A DNA stretch of 64,000 bases, from the NCBI GenBank assembly GCA_965153455.1, contig OZ234504.1, forward strand, positions 11,346,001 to 11,410,000, given 5' to 3'. How positions within the stretch are numbered: position 1 is the stretch's first letter; every line of letters starts with the position of its first letter. Shown piece by piece: positions 37,201 to 49,900 of this stretch. Source of the stretch: Sphagnum compactum. Lineage: Eukaryota > Bryophyta > Sphagnopsida > Sphagnales. The position numbers were made by a program, and so were the translations under genes. The notes below the pieces were generated by a model. That model was given only the letters and a program-made list of their open reading frames with translations, was not told the DNA's origin and did not search any database.

Positions 37201-39149
37201 ACAATAAAACCCTCATAACATTATTATTTTTAGGTCTATGGGAAAATTTTAATTGTTCAAACATGTTGTAAGATTTTTTTTTAAGTTATCATTGCCATGT
37301 GGGAAAGTTATGCTAGAAAATTTAATTAATTGCACTTTCAAAAAGTGCAAGGTTTAACATGTTGCCATTCTCTCTCTCTCTCTATATATATATATAATAT
37401 ATAATCCATGATGGAATGGAAAATTAACAAAATGTGTGTGGTGGGGGGATGGATACCAAGGACCCTTCACCCGAAATGGAAATCTACCCTTTATAAGAAA
37501 AATTGTCATATTCAATTCAAACAAAAATTTGACTTCCAAATTCTCTTCATCCTTGGGTAACATTTAAATATAATCCTATGGAATGGAATCGAAAATTAAG
37601 TGGTGATGAGTTGTGATCCCTAAACATTTTTCCACGATTCATTTTAAAAATTGTTAAATCCCAAAATAAACCTTGCCCCGTGATTATTATTCTTGACTAA
37701 CTATATAAAGCTCATGCAAATGATACAAAAGCATACATTAGCAACAACAAACAACATGCACAAATCAACAAAAATTTGCAACAACAAAACAAACCTTAAT
37801 TAATGCATAAAACGACAACACATCAACACCAACTTCAAGTATCAAGATTTCATTTAAGATTTCAAATATGGACAAGTAATGTGGTCTAATCAATGTTCAA
37901 TATTTCACAAAATCAAACAAGGATGCCTCCTCAACAAATGAAAATTTCAATTATGAATTAAGACCAACTTAATACCTAGTCCGCAAAAATTGTAGTTTAT
38001 AAACACATAATGTTGTTTTTCTTTTTGGAAAGGCCAATGGAAAAGAATAGATGATCAATATTTTCATTACTCAACAATATATAGTTAAACAAGGGCATGC
38101 ATATAATAGTGGGTTTTTGTTTAGTGGTTTCAATTCCATGTAATACCTATGCAACATATGAAATAATTAAGGACTAGAATATCAATAACGTTACTATAAT
38201 GAGTAAAGTAATTATACACAAGGTGTGATCTTGGTTCACAACCTTATTCTTAAGTTAGCCACAGGTATTGTTTAGTATCGTTTTAAAGATCTATCCAAAG
38301 TCTATGGTTTGAAGTCATTTCATAGAATTCTTGTTATCACATATGTATTTATATTTGTGCCATCCATTAAAATAATTATTTCCTTCATCTCCCCTACCCA
38401 CCTACATAAATGGCAAAACTTTTACAATCACTTTTTAAATACATTTTCAAAATCTCTTGATTGTTTACAATTATTTTTCACTATTTCTTACATACCTTTT
38501 GAAATCTTCCTCTTAAAAGTGAAGTTTAAAGTTTTTTTTTAAATTATTATTTAATTATCAACGTACATTCTATAAAAAATCTACATTTAAAAAATTCATC
38601 ATCAAATTGATTATAAACCTCCAGCTTCTTTAACATTATTCTTACATAAATTTTCCATACAAATGAAGCTAAATTATCATAAAATTCAGATTCAAATATT
38701 AATTCAACTATTAGAATACATTTCATTGTATTTAAAAGTGATTGTAAAATTTTAAAACATCACAAAGATTTACTTCTTTCCCATATACACTTTAAAAACT
38801 TCCATTTCAAAATGAAGCTAAATATAATCATTAAAAAAAATGATCATAAATTTAGAGAAAACTAGAATGATCATAAAGGTAAAATTTAAAGATTAATTTA
38901 ACTTTACCTTTAAATGACTTTGAATTCTTTTTTAAATTATTCAATTTTATTCACTTTTTAAATTTATGTCTACATTAAAGTAGAATTGTCCATCTTTATA
39001 CAATAATTTTTTGCGTAAAAATATTTGTATTATTATTATGTTACATTCTCTTACCTATTGTAGGTGTTTAAAAATAAAATTTTATTTAATGTACATTTCT
39101 TTTCCTTCACAACATATAAAATTATAGGTATAGGTTACGATCTTAAGCT

Positions 39150-39174
39150 TTTAGGGTTTAGGGTTTTAGGGTTT
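39150..39174 (+). repeat. Interstitial plant-type telomere repeat
   Basis: Three near-contiguous TTTAGGG-type units (TTTAGGGTTTAGGG then TTTTAGGGTTT). Shorter runs occur at about 20,951, 25,884 (reverse) and 45,298. They are far too short to be a telomere; teloboxes or repair scars are the likely sources. Confidence 0.7.
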
Positions 39175-42100
39175 CTTTGGGGGAGGAACATATTTTCAAA
39201 TGATTTCTTAGAGTTATTCCACCAGTTACAATCCAAAGCCCACATTTAGTAATTGTATTTAAATTGTACCCTAAAAGTAATAAATAATTGTACTACTACT
39301 ATTTGGGGTTTTAACTTTTCTCTCCTCTTACATTTACCCAACGGCTTTCACCTTTGGGGTAAGTAAATGCCGGTAAATAAATGCCTACGCCGCCAGTGTA
39401 CTATACAACAGTACATACGACAAATGATACGTACGATACAAGCATGGTAAATAAATGGTAATTACTCATGATCCCAGGTAATTGGTCTTTACCACCACTT
39501 ACCTTGAAACCAGTGAAATGAGTAAAAATAAATAAGTGAAAACCCCAGGTTCCTACAAAATGAAAGTACCTACCTACCTACAGGCTACTAGGTACTTAGT
39601 ACCTACCTACTTACCTACCTACCTACCTACCTATCTATGCTACTGCTACCTACCTTGTAAAATTTTGTTTTTACTTTTCACTTACTTACTTATTCATGAA
39701 AAATGTTTCATTCTTTTGATGACGAAGTGAAAAAAAAAGGAAAAAAAAAAGTACGTCAGGTAAGTTGTAACAACAGTAAATTTTACTCCGGCAGTTGTTT
39801 TACCTGCCCTTCCTATTGGTGTTCGTACTACCACGGAAATAATAATTTACTATTTCGCTTTTTCTGGTTTTTTGTTTTTACTCTGTAGGCTGTGAAACCT
39901 GTGCCAACCGGTTGACGTGACTGGTGCCACCGGTGGCTACTTAACTCGTTTTTTCCGTACGGAACTGGAATTGCTGTCTAGCTTACTGGAATTGCTATCT
40001 AGGGTTCTGGAATCGTCACATTACGGGTCAAAATACACATAGGTGAGCTACTACTCATTATTGCTGTGAAGATGTCGGCTACAATTTGTTATTCTAGAGG
40101 ACCGTAAAATTACGCAGTAGAATAGGCTCTAGCATTCCAAGTATCATAATTTTACATATAATGTGACCATTTTTGGCATCAAATTGGGGTACCTTTTTTA
40201 TTATGGTGCCACTTTTGGTTCTTATGAGTTCCTATTGTTCCTATGTACATAAAAACATTTTGGGTGATCAAAGTGTGATGTTATTATATGTACGTAACGT
40301 GGGCATTACTGGAATAAGGGCTTGCACAAGGTGGAGCCAAATTGGGCTCGACTCTAGTAATATTAGCTCATGGTCGAGGGTGTTACATACAGTTCACCTA
40401 AATGCATGGTATATTGGCTTCATATTTGGCTCTCCGAGAGAGAGTCTTTTAGATAAATGTATTTAGATGAAATTGTTCACCACACATGTGTAAACCCGTA
40501 CTACTACTTGTTCCGAGTGTTGTAAGAAACAAAGTAGTAGTAGTACACTTATATACATGTGTGAACATTTCTTCCTTCTGGCGTCTCTGACAATGGTTTC
40601 GAGTAAACCCACCACCACTGGCCGCACCATCCACTGGAAGCCCGTTATGACTCAATTTCCCGGATGAACACCAACTCCGTTGATGTCAGGTTTCACCTCG
40701 GTAACCTATCATGTTAAAAAAGATAGGCCCTTGATAACTCATCCCTTAAAAGATAGGTCCCGTATGTACGTACTAGGTAGGTAGGTAGGTAGGTAGGATG
40801 GATGAAAAAGTAGTGTCTACTTACTAAGTGGATGGATGCATGTAGATGGTTTAGTAGCTAGGGTTTAGTGTCTTGTTTGTAGGTAGGGTAATGAAAACAG
40901 AGACTGAACTTATCACCATGGTTAGTTAGGGAACTGAAACTCAATGAAAAAAGTATTTCCTGTCCACCCACCATCCATCCATCCATCCATCCATCCCTCA
41001 CCGTGTGCTGGTGACTATTGGTTTACTCTAGCCTATTAACATGACCAGTGTTAACGAGCTGACTCACTGACATGTGTCCCTTCCTGATTGGACAGCCATG
41101 CCCTAATCATATTGCATATTAAGCTACTATTTGTAATCTCATTTTGTGTGTGGACAAAAAGTAGTCTATATCCATTCTATGTATGGATGAAAAGTGATCC
41201 ACATTAAGCAGGTTATGGATGTAAATGACAATGTTTTATGTTTGGTAATCGGGTTGAGGTAGCCAGTTATTGAAAATAGCCTTGGCATTATCGCACCTTG
41301 GCTATGGGCAATTTCTAATAACTAGCAATCTCAAGTCGATTACTTAGTCTCTTTGAGTTTTCAACAATTTTTCAGCGGGCTGCTACACTTGGTCAGTCAG
41401 GGTTCCTCATTTCTTCCACACATTATAGTTAGTGCACCTTCATCACTAGCCAATTTGTGACAGATATAACCTTCTTCTTTTTTTTGTGTCTTAGGCCTTC
41501 TTTGTTATAGTTGGTTATTGTGAGTCCTCTTTGCATAAGGTTTTTACTTGATTTTTGTTGATTGTTTGCTTTGTTTTTTCTTTGGGTTGTTGCTGCTTAT
41601 GTTCTCATTTTTGCCCTGTATTTTGGATGGATGGATTCTCATCCTTGATTTTTATTTATAGGGTTTTTTCTTCGTTGAGAGTCAGGATGAACACTAAAGA
41701 AGATCGCAAGCAATCAAACAATAGTCTTTGTACCCATGGCCGAGGTTATCTCTAGTAACCACTGGCCAGCCTCTTGCCATTAGTTACCTAGTCCAAAGAG
41801 TTATATAGTAGGATGTTGATTAATGTGCAGCCCATATGCTTGTTTTACTTCACCTATTTGCAGTACTCACACTGTTTTGCAGGAATAAGGCCTGTGATCT
41901 GGTGTGGTACTTCCTTAGCAGGAGCAGCAGCCATGCTTCTTTCCTCTGAAATGCATGCTGGTGCTCGCTCATACGTGTGAATGAATGAATGTACATACCC
42001 AACACATGTATCCAACTTGACCTGCATAATTAGGGTTCACTTGTGGTAGTCACCAAAATGCCTGCCTGGGTTTTGGCTCGTATGTACTAACTAAACATTG

Positions 42101-42738
42101 CCAGTTGTCGCTTCAATCGGGTCGGTACCAATGGTTTAAATTCCCAAAATCAATTTAAATTATTAATTTTAAATATTACAAATACCCCCCCTCAAAATTC
42201 TAAAATCTGTTTAAATTATTTCTAAACATTACAAATATCCATCCCCTCATAATTCCAAAATCCATTTTAAATATTATTTTCTAAACATTACAAATATATC
42301 CCCTTCCCTTCTTGAGGCTAAGTCAGGGTCTCTCAGCTCAAATCTAAGACTTTTGGGGGCCTAATTACGGCCATTAAGAGGTCTTACTCAAGAAGGTGAA
42401 GGTACCAACTCGAGTGCTGGTTCACCCTGCCCACCACCAAACGGTCCACATAATAACCACTTACATTCCCTACCTTGGTAAAGCCAAGGGGTAGTGTGTG
42501 TGTAGGGTAAAGCCCGGGGGGGGGGGAGGCGTTGCCAATTTCGGGCTTTATCGAAGTATTGCCCCTCAAGGCAGAGATGAACATAGGCCCAACCAAATCC
42601 AGTAAAGCCTCCTCCAAAGGGCTTTTACATGGCATAAAAACCATCACCCTTGGTTAACCTACACCCTAAACCCAGCTGAGTTCATTCCAATGGATGGTGC
42701 ACTGGTGGGGTGTTGGGTCAAATAATCCCAATTTTGTT

Positions 42739-43050
42739 GGCCTTGCCTACTACCAAGGCAAGGATATTGTGTTTAGATTCATTATAGAGTTATAGTAGGT
42801 TAAGGGATTTTTTGGCCCCTAGGTAGGTAATAATAGGTCTATTTTTAGAGAAAGATTTTCGAAAGATGATATTTGGGCTTGTATTGAAACATGAGATTAG
42901 TTACAGAGTTATAATATCATGAAGGATTTTGGTTTAATTTTCGAGAACTTTTTTTGAAGATTATATTTTTGCATGGTGAAATATTTGAGTTTCCATAATT
43001 CTTCTTTTCAATTGGCTTTCAGACACTTTTTAATGTAAAATGGCAAGGCC
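42739..43050 (+). repeat. TIR repeat family, copy C (most complete)
   Basis: It runs from GGCCTTGCC (42,739-42,747) to GGCAAGGCC (43,042-43,050), exact 9 bp inverted ends, 312 bp. Just inside the left end CCTTGCC pairs with GGCAAGG to form a second small hairpin. It matches copies A and B in order. Similarity to A and B continues a short way past the right end ('acaatgtgac...cacc'), so the true end may lie about 20-25 bp further out. Confidence 0.75.
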
Positions 43051-43744
43051 ACAATGTGACGACACACGCACCCCCCCCTCCCCCTTGTTGTGATGGTGGT
43101 GGTGGATTCAATAGTCCTCCTCCTCCTGTGTGCTCTGAAATTGGCCATCTGATGATGTCTTGAACTTCTTCTTCAAGGACACTCAATTCCAATAGCACAC
43201 CACCACCCATGGGGCCTACTACAGTACTGACTTTAATATTGTTAACTTATTCCTTTGTTTCTAGAGAGGAGGCTTTTTTCTTTTGTTTGTTGTTTGATTG
43301 GTGAGGAGGAGGAGGAGGAGGAGGATGGTAGTTGTAAATAGTGTTGTTGTTGGCCAGTTGTGTGGGTTCTGGTGTTTTTTGCCCCTGTTGTTCCTATTGG
43401 GAACCTGCACCACAAGTTCTTACCTTTTTGGACAGAACTGGATTCCTGAACTGTGAGGGAACTGGTTTTCCAGCTGCTTGGAATTTGGAACTGGGAACCT
43501 TTTATTACTACTACTGCCACCAGTCCTTTTTTGTTTTCCTTTGCCCCTTTTCTCTTTCAAGCAACTGCTGGTTTTCTAAGTTGTCAGGTACCCTACCCAA
43601 CAGGGTGTTTTTGAAAAGGTTAGGTTACAGTAGGTTAGGTAGCCTGGTTGTATTCTTTTAATGTCAGTGACCACTTGTGATTGAGTGGATCTGTACAATT
43701 ACTGGGCATCTAAGCCATCTTCAATACTGTGTTGTTGTTCTCCA
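43051..43744. other. Intergenic DNA, no gene seen
   Basis: Contains GGT/GAGG triplet-rich tracts (43,095-43,112; 43,301-43,325). Frames on both strands are low in complexity. No family recognised. Confidence 0.5.
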
Positions 43745-44524
43745 CTAGTAGGTAACCCGTGGCTACGCCACTCCAGCCACGTATTGGAGGCCTGAGGCGC
43801 CCCTGCAGGTCCTGTGCGCGGCGCCCAGGCCGGTTTGGCCCGCCCATCGTGCCCTGTGCACCCCCCTCTGGCCCGCTGAGCGCACCGTTTGGCCCCAAAC
43901 TGCATCACGCATCCACACTGGATGTATAAAAGGCCATGGCACCTCGCCCGGCCCCCCGCAGCGGCTGCCCTGGCCGCAATCCGCGAATGTCTGTGACGAA
44001 CACACACACACACACACAGATGGTGGCTCTCGTCGTTCTCCCTGCCATGCCCTCCTCCTCTTCCTTTCTTCCCTTCTTTTTTCACGTCCCAAATCAAGGT
44101 CCTGATATTTTTGAGACTTGAAATCCCTACTTCATAGTCTCCGTGTCCCTAACACAGATCCCTCGTTTCTTGAGACCTGGATTTTGTCATCTGTTGCCAT
44201 TGCTTTTTCTTCTAGTTCCAAACCCTAGGTCTCGATATTTTCGAGACCTGAAATCTCCTCGTCATGTGACGATAGATTGATAGATTGGCCTCCATGTCCC
44301 TAACACAGACAGACCCCTCATTTCTTGGGACCTGGAATCTCCTCCTCTGCTGCCATTGCAAATTTTCAGGTTCCGATACCTTCGAGACCAAATCCAGGTC
44401 TCCTCATCATCTGACGATACCTCCTGTCTCCATGTCCCTAAACAGACAGACCCCTCATTTCTTGAGACCTGAAACGAACACACAGACAGACAGACAGACA
44501 CCACGTTTGCTTTAATATATTAGA
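43745..44524 (-). mobile_element. Candidate non-autonomous Helitron (2)
   Basis: On the minus strand it begins A|TCTAATATATTAAAGC (TC at 44,524-44,523, host A at 44,525). It ends with the perfect hairpin GTGGC-GTA-GCCAC (43,771-43,759), 10 nt, then CTAG (43,748-43,745) and host T (43,744). These are textbook Helitron ends and an A|T target. The 780 bp inside hold a GC-rich block (43,760-44,000), a CA microsatellite and about three copies of a ~180 bp repeat. There is no Rep/helicase. Right-hand host sequence continues into the dispersed repeat, as expected of an insertion into a copy of it. Confidence 0.78.
44100..44470 (+). repeat. ~180 bp tandem repeats inside Helitron candidate 2
   Basis: The words 'gtccctaacacagat/agacc', 'cctc(a/g)tttcttg(a/g)gacctg', 'tgacgata' and 'gata(t/c)tttcgagacc' recur in order around 44,100-44,190, 44,225-44,340 and 44,370-44,470. 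'Ctcgatattttcgag' and its relatives are themselves near-palindromic. Confidence 0.65.
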
Positions 44525-44815
44525 TAGCACCTCTCACTTTTATCACATTTGCTTTGTGGCAATTTGTTGTCCTCCTTTCACCTATATACTCGGAACCAAA
44601 GGGGAGGGAGGAACTCTTTACTTCAAAATAGAACCTTGTATTTTGGAAAGCTTCCATAGGTTTTTTTTTTCTTTTTTTCTTTTTTTTTTGAGTGATGGGC
44701 CAATGAAATTGGCTCATTGCAAACCCAAAAAAACAAAAAAAAAAACAAAAAAACAAAACTTGAACTTGGGAGTCACCTCATCTAATTAAATAGGAGAGGT
44801 GAATCTATAGGTAGG
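44525..44815 (+). repeat. Dispersed non-coding repeat, copy 3 (right part)
   Basis: It continues the motif order of copies 1 and 2 from 'tagcacctc(tc)acttttat' through 'tcctttcacctatata', 'aaaggggagg', 'gagtgatgggccaat' and 'gtcacctcatctaa'. The left part should lie beyond 43,744, where only the last ~10 bases (gttgttctcca) match clearly. Confidence 0.55.
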
Positions 44816-46060
44816 GTGTACTTAGCAACATGAATGGGGTTACATGGATTGGAATTTCTTAAAAACCAAACCACAACTGAAAGTTTTAGGGTTTTGAAGA
44901 ATGGGGATCAGGATTTCACATCCAACTCCATCAAATCTTGAGAAATTAGTTGAAATTGGGGAGGTTTTCCTCAAATCCTTTGGAAGTGGGCAATTTGAGT
45001 TGTAACTTTGTGGTTCACATAATAGGCTTTTCATTATTTGAGGAAATCTCCCATCTACTACCAACAATAGGTGTTTTACAAAGTGTTCAATGTTCAAATG
45101 GTGGATATGCACTGTGTGACCTAGACTTTGGGGGCTACAGCTTTGGGCCTATTGAGGAGAAGGTGGCTAAAGCAAATATTTTGTGAAAAGTTCCAGCTTT
45201 TCACAAGCTAAGTGGAATTGAAGATGTTCATTTGTGAATTGAAAATCACCACTGCATCTGTGGAAAAAGTGATCCAATGCTTCAACAAGTAGTTAAGGGT
45301 TTAGGGTTTATATGAAATCACTTAATGTTTGCAATTATATTTAGGCTTATTTCCCCCCAAAAAAGATTTTTCATTTCTATTTTAAAAGGGGATCCTATGT
45401 AGAGTTCTTTTTTGGGGTTAGAAATTAAGGTGAGATGGTCATTAAGTTTTTAACCACATAGGTAGTTTGGCTAATTTGGGTAAATATGTGAAGAAATTAG
45501 TGGTGCTTATTAAAATACAAATGAATGGTTTTGGCTACTACATGTAGACTAAAATTTCAAGGTTTGGTAATAGTTTAGGTTGGTGTAAGTTTCATTAGCT
45601 AGTCAAAAAAATGATTATGTGAACCCTTGCCAATTACACAAGTGAATCATGGCCTTTATTGGTTACTCGAAATATATATGTAATTTGTAATGTGGCGAAT
45701 ATACACAATGCACATTATGCGATTTCAGAATGTTAAATTCTATAACTTGGATTCAAGAAGCAAATCTTAAGGAATGTGACTTCTAAGGGGATTGAACCCG
45801 GTCTAAAAGATCTTGCTCATTAAACCAAAATCTCTTGCATGAAAAAAAACAAACAAAATATTAGTAACTTATGATTCAAATGAACATACATAATTCAAAT
45901 TGGTTACTAGACCATTTACTCGATTCTAAAAATGAAAAATATATAGTTCACCCCATTAAAGGCATGGAGAAATTATCAAGTGCAAAACTTGAACCTAAAT
46001 GTGACCAAGAACCATATGAAGCGAACATTCATCTAAACAATAGAAAGATATAATGTAACC
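44816..46060. other. Intergenic DNA, no gene seen
   Basis: AT-rich. Small frames at 44,840-45,186 on both strands show no family. A telomere-like 'agggtttagggttt' occurs at about 45,298. The gypsy element follows. Confidence 0.5.
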
Positions 46061-46907
46061 AAAAAGGAAGGGAGGCATCCAAAGGTAGATCGAGATAGAC
46101 ACAAAGAGTCCTCACACCTACCAGACCCCTCAGACACGCTCACTCAGACAGAGCGCACATGAACATTCACACAGCAACGGGACAATATAGCAGACGATTC
46201 GTTCTCAGACTTCTAAGTGTAATCTTAGACCACAGATGCATAACCAACATGCCAAACCTCTGCAGATGCCACAAGACGGACACAGAGAACACTTCACAGA
46301 CCAAAAGCCATAGCTTTATATTTCACATAAAATCCCCCGACAGCACAAGCTCTCATACCTCCTCTCTTCCAAAGATTGCCAACTCTGAGGCATTGGTACT
46401 CTATTCTGACCAAACATTATCAGATCCAGAAGCTGGATGTTGCTAGTCGCTAATCGCAGCGGAAGAAGAGCAACTAGCCAAAAAAATTCTCCTAGCTCCT
46501 CTCTCTCCTCTCCAAAAACTGAACTAATTTCCTCCCCCGATTACCCTTCCTACCCAGCCGCTTCTTTGATTGCTCTTCTCTTCCCTTCTAGGTTCACTGG
46601 CTTCGTCTACAAGCCCCGTCCTCCTCGTATTCTTCACCGTCCTTATTCCCTCCTAACCTTCATGAATGCAGCGTCGCTCCACTCCATCAATAGCTCCGTC
46701 ATCTCCCAGCAATTTCACCCTACACAAACAGACAACCCATTCTCCATGCAGCCCATGCATATCCGGCTTCCCTGATTCTCAGATCAAGATAAAATCCACC
46801 GCCACTCATGAATAGAGGCGGCGAGATTAACCCTGATTTCCGTTCCTGGTTTCACACAAGCCACACAGCCTTGGAGCTTAGGTCCGGTTACCCGTTGTTC
46901 GGCTACA
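46061..46907 (-). repeat. 3' LTR of the gypsy element
   Basis: 847 bp. On the minus strand it starts TGTAGCCGAACAACGG and ends in a CCTTTTT run, without a canonical CA. It matches 53158-54004 nearly base for base. Confidence 0.93.
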
Positions 46908-46914
46908 TATGTAA

Positions 46915-46927
46915 CCCCTCCCTTTTT
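46915..46927 (-). promoter_or_regulatory. Polypurine tract of the gypsy element
   Basis: AAAAAGGGAGGGG on the minus strand, 7 nt before the 3' LTR starts. This is the expected primer for plus-strand DNA synthesis; the small gap to the LTR is slightly unusual. Confidence 0.7.
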
Positions 46928-46948
46928 GAGAAAGCTGAGTCCTTCAGC

Positions 46949-49900
46949 TCAATCCGGAGGAGTGTAATAGATCTGCAGATCTCTTCGAGACCTCTCCCAT
47001 TGACGCCCATCTGCATCTTGGACAATGCAGATTCGGCAACCTTCTTCAAAGTCAAACTCGCCCTTCCCATCAGCATGCCCGACAAATTGGTAAGGGCCTT
47101 CCCAACTTGCACTGAGTGCTCTTCTCTTGCCTGGCTTCTTCATCTTCACCATCGAGACCCCAGCCACCAAGCCTTCAAACAGGTGCTTGCTTGGTCGGTT
47201 TGCATAAATACTCCTCTGTTTCTTTTGTGCTTGCTCAACATTGAGCAAAACATTCTCATGTATGCTTGCGATGAGCCTGACCTTTTCCAGGAATTGTACA
47301 GCTGTGTCCTCCACATTGGAGGTGTCATCAATCACGTCAGTTAGAGTGTTCAGATAGTTGTCCGCCCTGAGACATGGTGATCGACCAGTCAGGATCATGA
47401 ATGGTGAAAACTTCGTGCTCGCTTGCACTCCACACCGGTAACCAAACAAAACCTTGGCCAGGTGCTCGTCCCAGCAGTTCGCATTAGCAGGATTAGCAGC
47501 CAGAACGGTGATACCATGTTTGAGTGTTTTGATCATTCGTTCTGCCATCCCGTTGCACTGGGGCCACTGTGGTGCAGTGCGCTGGTGGTGTATGGCATAG
47601 TTTCTGCACATGGTTTCAAACTCAGCACCCCATTCCCCCCCATTGTTAGTCAATACGAACCTAGGAACTCCGTACCTGCAAATCAGGTCGTCCTCCAGAA
47701 ACCTAGCAGCAGTCTTGGCTCCATGATCAGCAACCGCCTTGGCCTTGCACCACTTAGAATAGTGGTCGATGGCCACCAGAATGTACTTATTGCCTGCCTT
47801 CGTCTCAGGCAGTGGACCTGCTGTATCCAGTGCAATTCGATGAAACAAGTCACAAATCGGAATACTCTTTAGACGTTCATCTCCAGAGCGGATGCTACCC
47901 TCACTCTTCACCAGCTGGCATTGTCGGCATGTTTTGACAACTGCCTTCACACATTCTGTTCGATTGTTCCAGAAGTACCTCTGGCAAATTTCTGTCAAGG
48001 TTCTTTGTTCCCCGAAATGTCCCAAGTCTTCGTGCATTTGAGTCACCAGCTTCAGCCTCTCCTCAGGTTTAGGTACATACAGCCCCTTAAAGTAGAGCTT
48101 CTCATCCTTCCAACAATATTGCTTTGCCCGTTTTTTTGCTCTCTTACTCTCCTGAAGATCGACTGTCTCTGGGATGAAACCTTCTTTCAGCAATCCCATG
48201 CAAACCGCATCCTCCCAGATGTCAGTTTTACTTGTGTCATCAGCATAGGCTTTTTCACCCCCAGACCTTGCATCACTGGTCTCGCGCCCATCATCTTCTA
48301 ACAGTCGTTGGGCAGCCAGCACCAGCTCAAGCTGTTGCTGCCTATCGTAATATCTTGTTCTTCCTCCCCTCAGGACCTGCTTACTTCTGGAAGATTTCGA
48401 ATTCCGGATTTCCTTCCCACCTGCAGCTTCAGCTCCTTCCTCAAGTGAGTCGTCCTCCTCATCTGGATTTGTCTCAGTCAACACATCAAGCATACACAGT
48501 TGATGCTCTTCTGACCATCGCCAGTGGTTGATGCCAAAACAGCATCCATAGTGCTGCTTCAGTCCTCCTGATTGTCTCTTCAAACCAAGCCATTCAGATT
48601 GCCTACCACACTAGACAGAGAATATACCTCCCGTTGTGGCAACTGAGTCGCTTTGCTTAGTCCCAATGTCCTGGATTTCCTCACTGAAATCGTCATCATC
48701 CTTGGCTTCTCCAACTAGATTTCGGCTTAGTGCATCTACATTTATATGCTTCATACCTGGTCGATGCACGATCTTGAAACTGAAATCTTGTAGCATGTCA
48801 ATCCAGCGTCCTCTCCTCCCATGGGCATCAGACACCGTCGCCAACCATTCGAGTGGCTTGTGATCAATCCTCAGCACAAAGTGGGTTCTGTGCAGATATT
48901 GCCTGAAATGCATGATACCCCAGATCAGCGCATAACATTCTCCCTCCATGGGATGGAATTTCTTCTGCACAGTCGTCAGACCTTTGCTGGCATATGCAAC
49001 AACTCTTTCCATCCTGCCTTCCTTCTGAGATAGGATGGCACCGACACCCTTCGGTGACCAATCCACATCAAGGCAAAACGGCTTTTTAAAGTCAGGTCGA
49101 GTGAGCACAGGGGCAACCACAAGTGCTCCCTTCAGGGCTTCAAACGCGCTCTGACAACCCAAATCCCACACAAAAGCAACATCTTTTTTTGTCAATTCAA
49201 ACAAGGGAACAGCCAATCGAAAGTACCCCCGAACATAGTTTCGGTAGTATCCAGTCAGACCAAGAAAAGACCTCACGTTCGTGACTGTCTTAGGTACTGG
49301 AAAATGGACCACAGCAGTAATCTTGCTAGGGTCTGGTCTAGTTCCTTCATGACTGACCACATGTCCTAGGAAAGTAATACTCCTGGCAGCAAAACAATAT
49401 TTGCCTGGATTCAGTTTCAAGTTTACTTCCCTCAATTTAGAAAGTATTGCCTCCAAGTGTCGAAGATGGTCCTCCCAACTTTCACTGTGGACATTGAGGT
49501 CGTCCACAAATACCTTCAGAAATTTATCTCCCAATTCCTTGAAAACCAGAGACATCGTCCTAGTAAAAGTGCTCGTTGCATTCTTCAGACCAAAGGGCAT
49601 AACAGTCCAGTCATATAGACCAGTCTTGGTGATCAACGCCGTCTTCTTCATGTCCTCAGGAGCCATGCGAATTTGCCAAAATCCCGACTGCAAGTCCAAT
49701 GTAGTGAACCAAGTTGACCTTCCCAGTTGGGCTATCACGTCCTCAACTAGGGGCATGGGGAACGAATCTCTCTTGGTCTGCAGATTGAGTGGCCGGTAGT
49801 CCCCACAGAATCTCATACTTCCATCTTTCTTCACAGGCAGGGTAACCCGACTGGCGTATTCTGAGTCGCTAGGCCTCATTTTGCCCAGATCCACCAATAC

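Larger units (their letters stand above)
32844..42738. other. Long gene-poor stretch with simple repeats
   Basis: No gene, transposase or RNA gene is recognised over about 9.9 kb. Simple repeats include (CT)n at 33,097-33,120, (ATA/AAT)n at 33,235-33,257, (CT)n(AT)n at 37,368-37,400, ACCT tetranucleotides at 39,570-39,635, AGGT at 40,773-40,798 and ATCC at 40,975-40,997. A K-rich frame at 36,081-36,368 is low complexity. An interstitial telomere-like run is listed separately. Confidence 0.5.

Noticed and set aside
43699-44097. 132-codon minus-strand frame
   Set aside because: It arises from the GC-rich block of the Helitron candidate and crosses a CA microsatellite and the element's end; treated as part of the mobile element.
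45788-45827. tRNA-like box A and perfect box B on the minus strand
   Set aside because: The gap between the blocks is only about 16 nt, too short for a tRNA or a normal SINE head; no cloverleaf.
46437-46775. 112-codon plus-strand frame, repeated at 53,534-53,872
   Set aside because: It lies inside both LTRs on the antisense strand; its repetition reflects LTR identity, not a gene.
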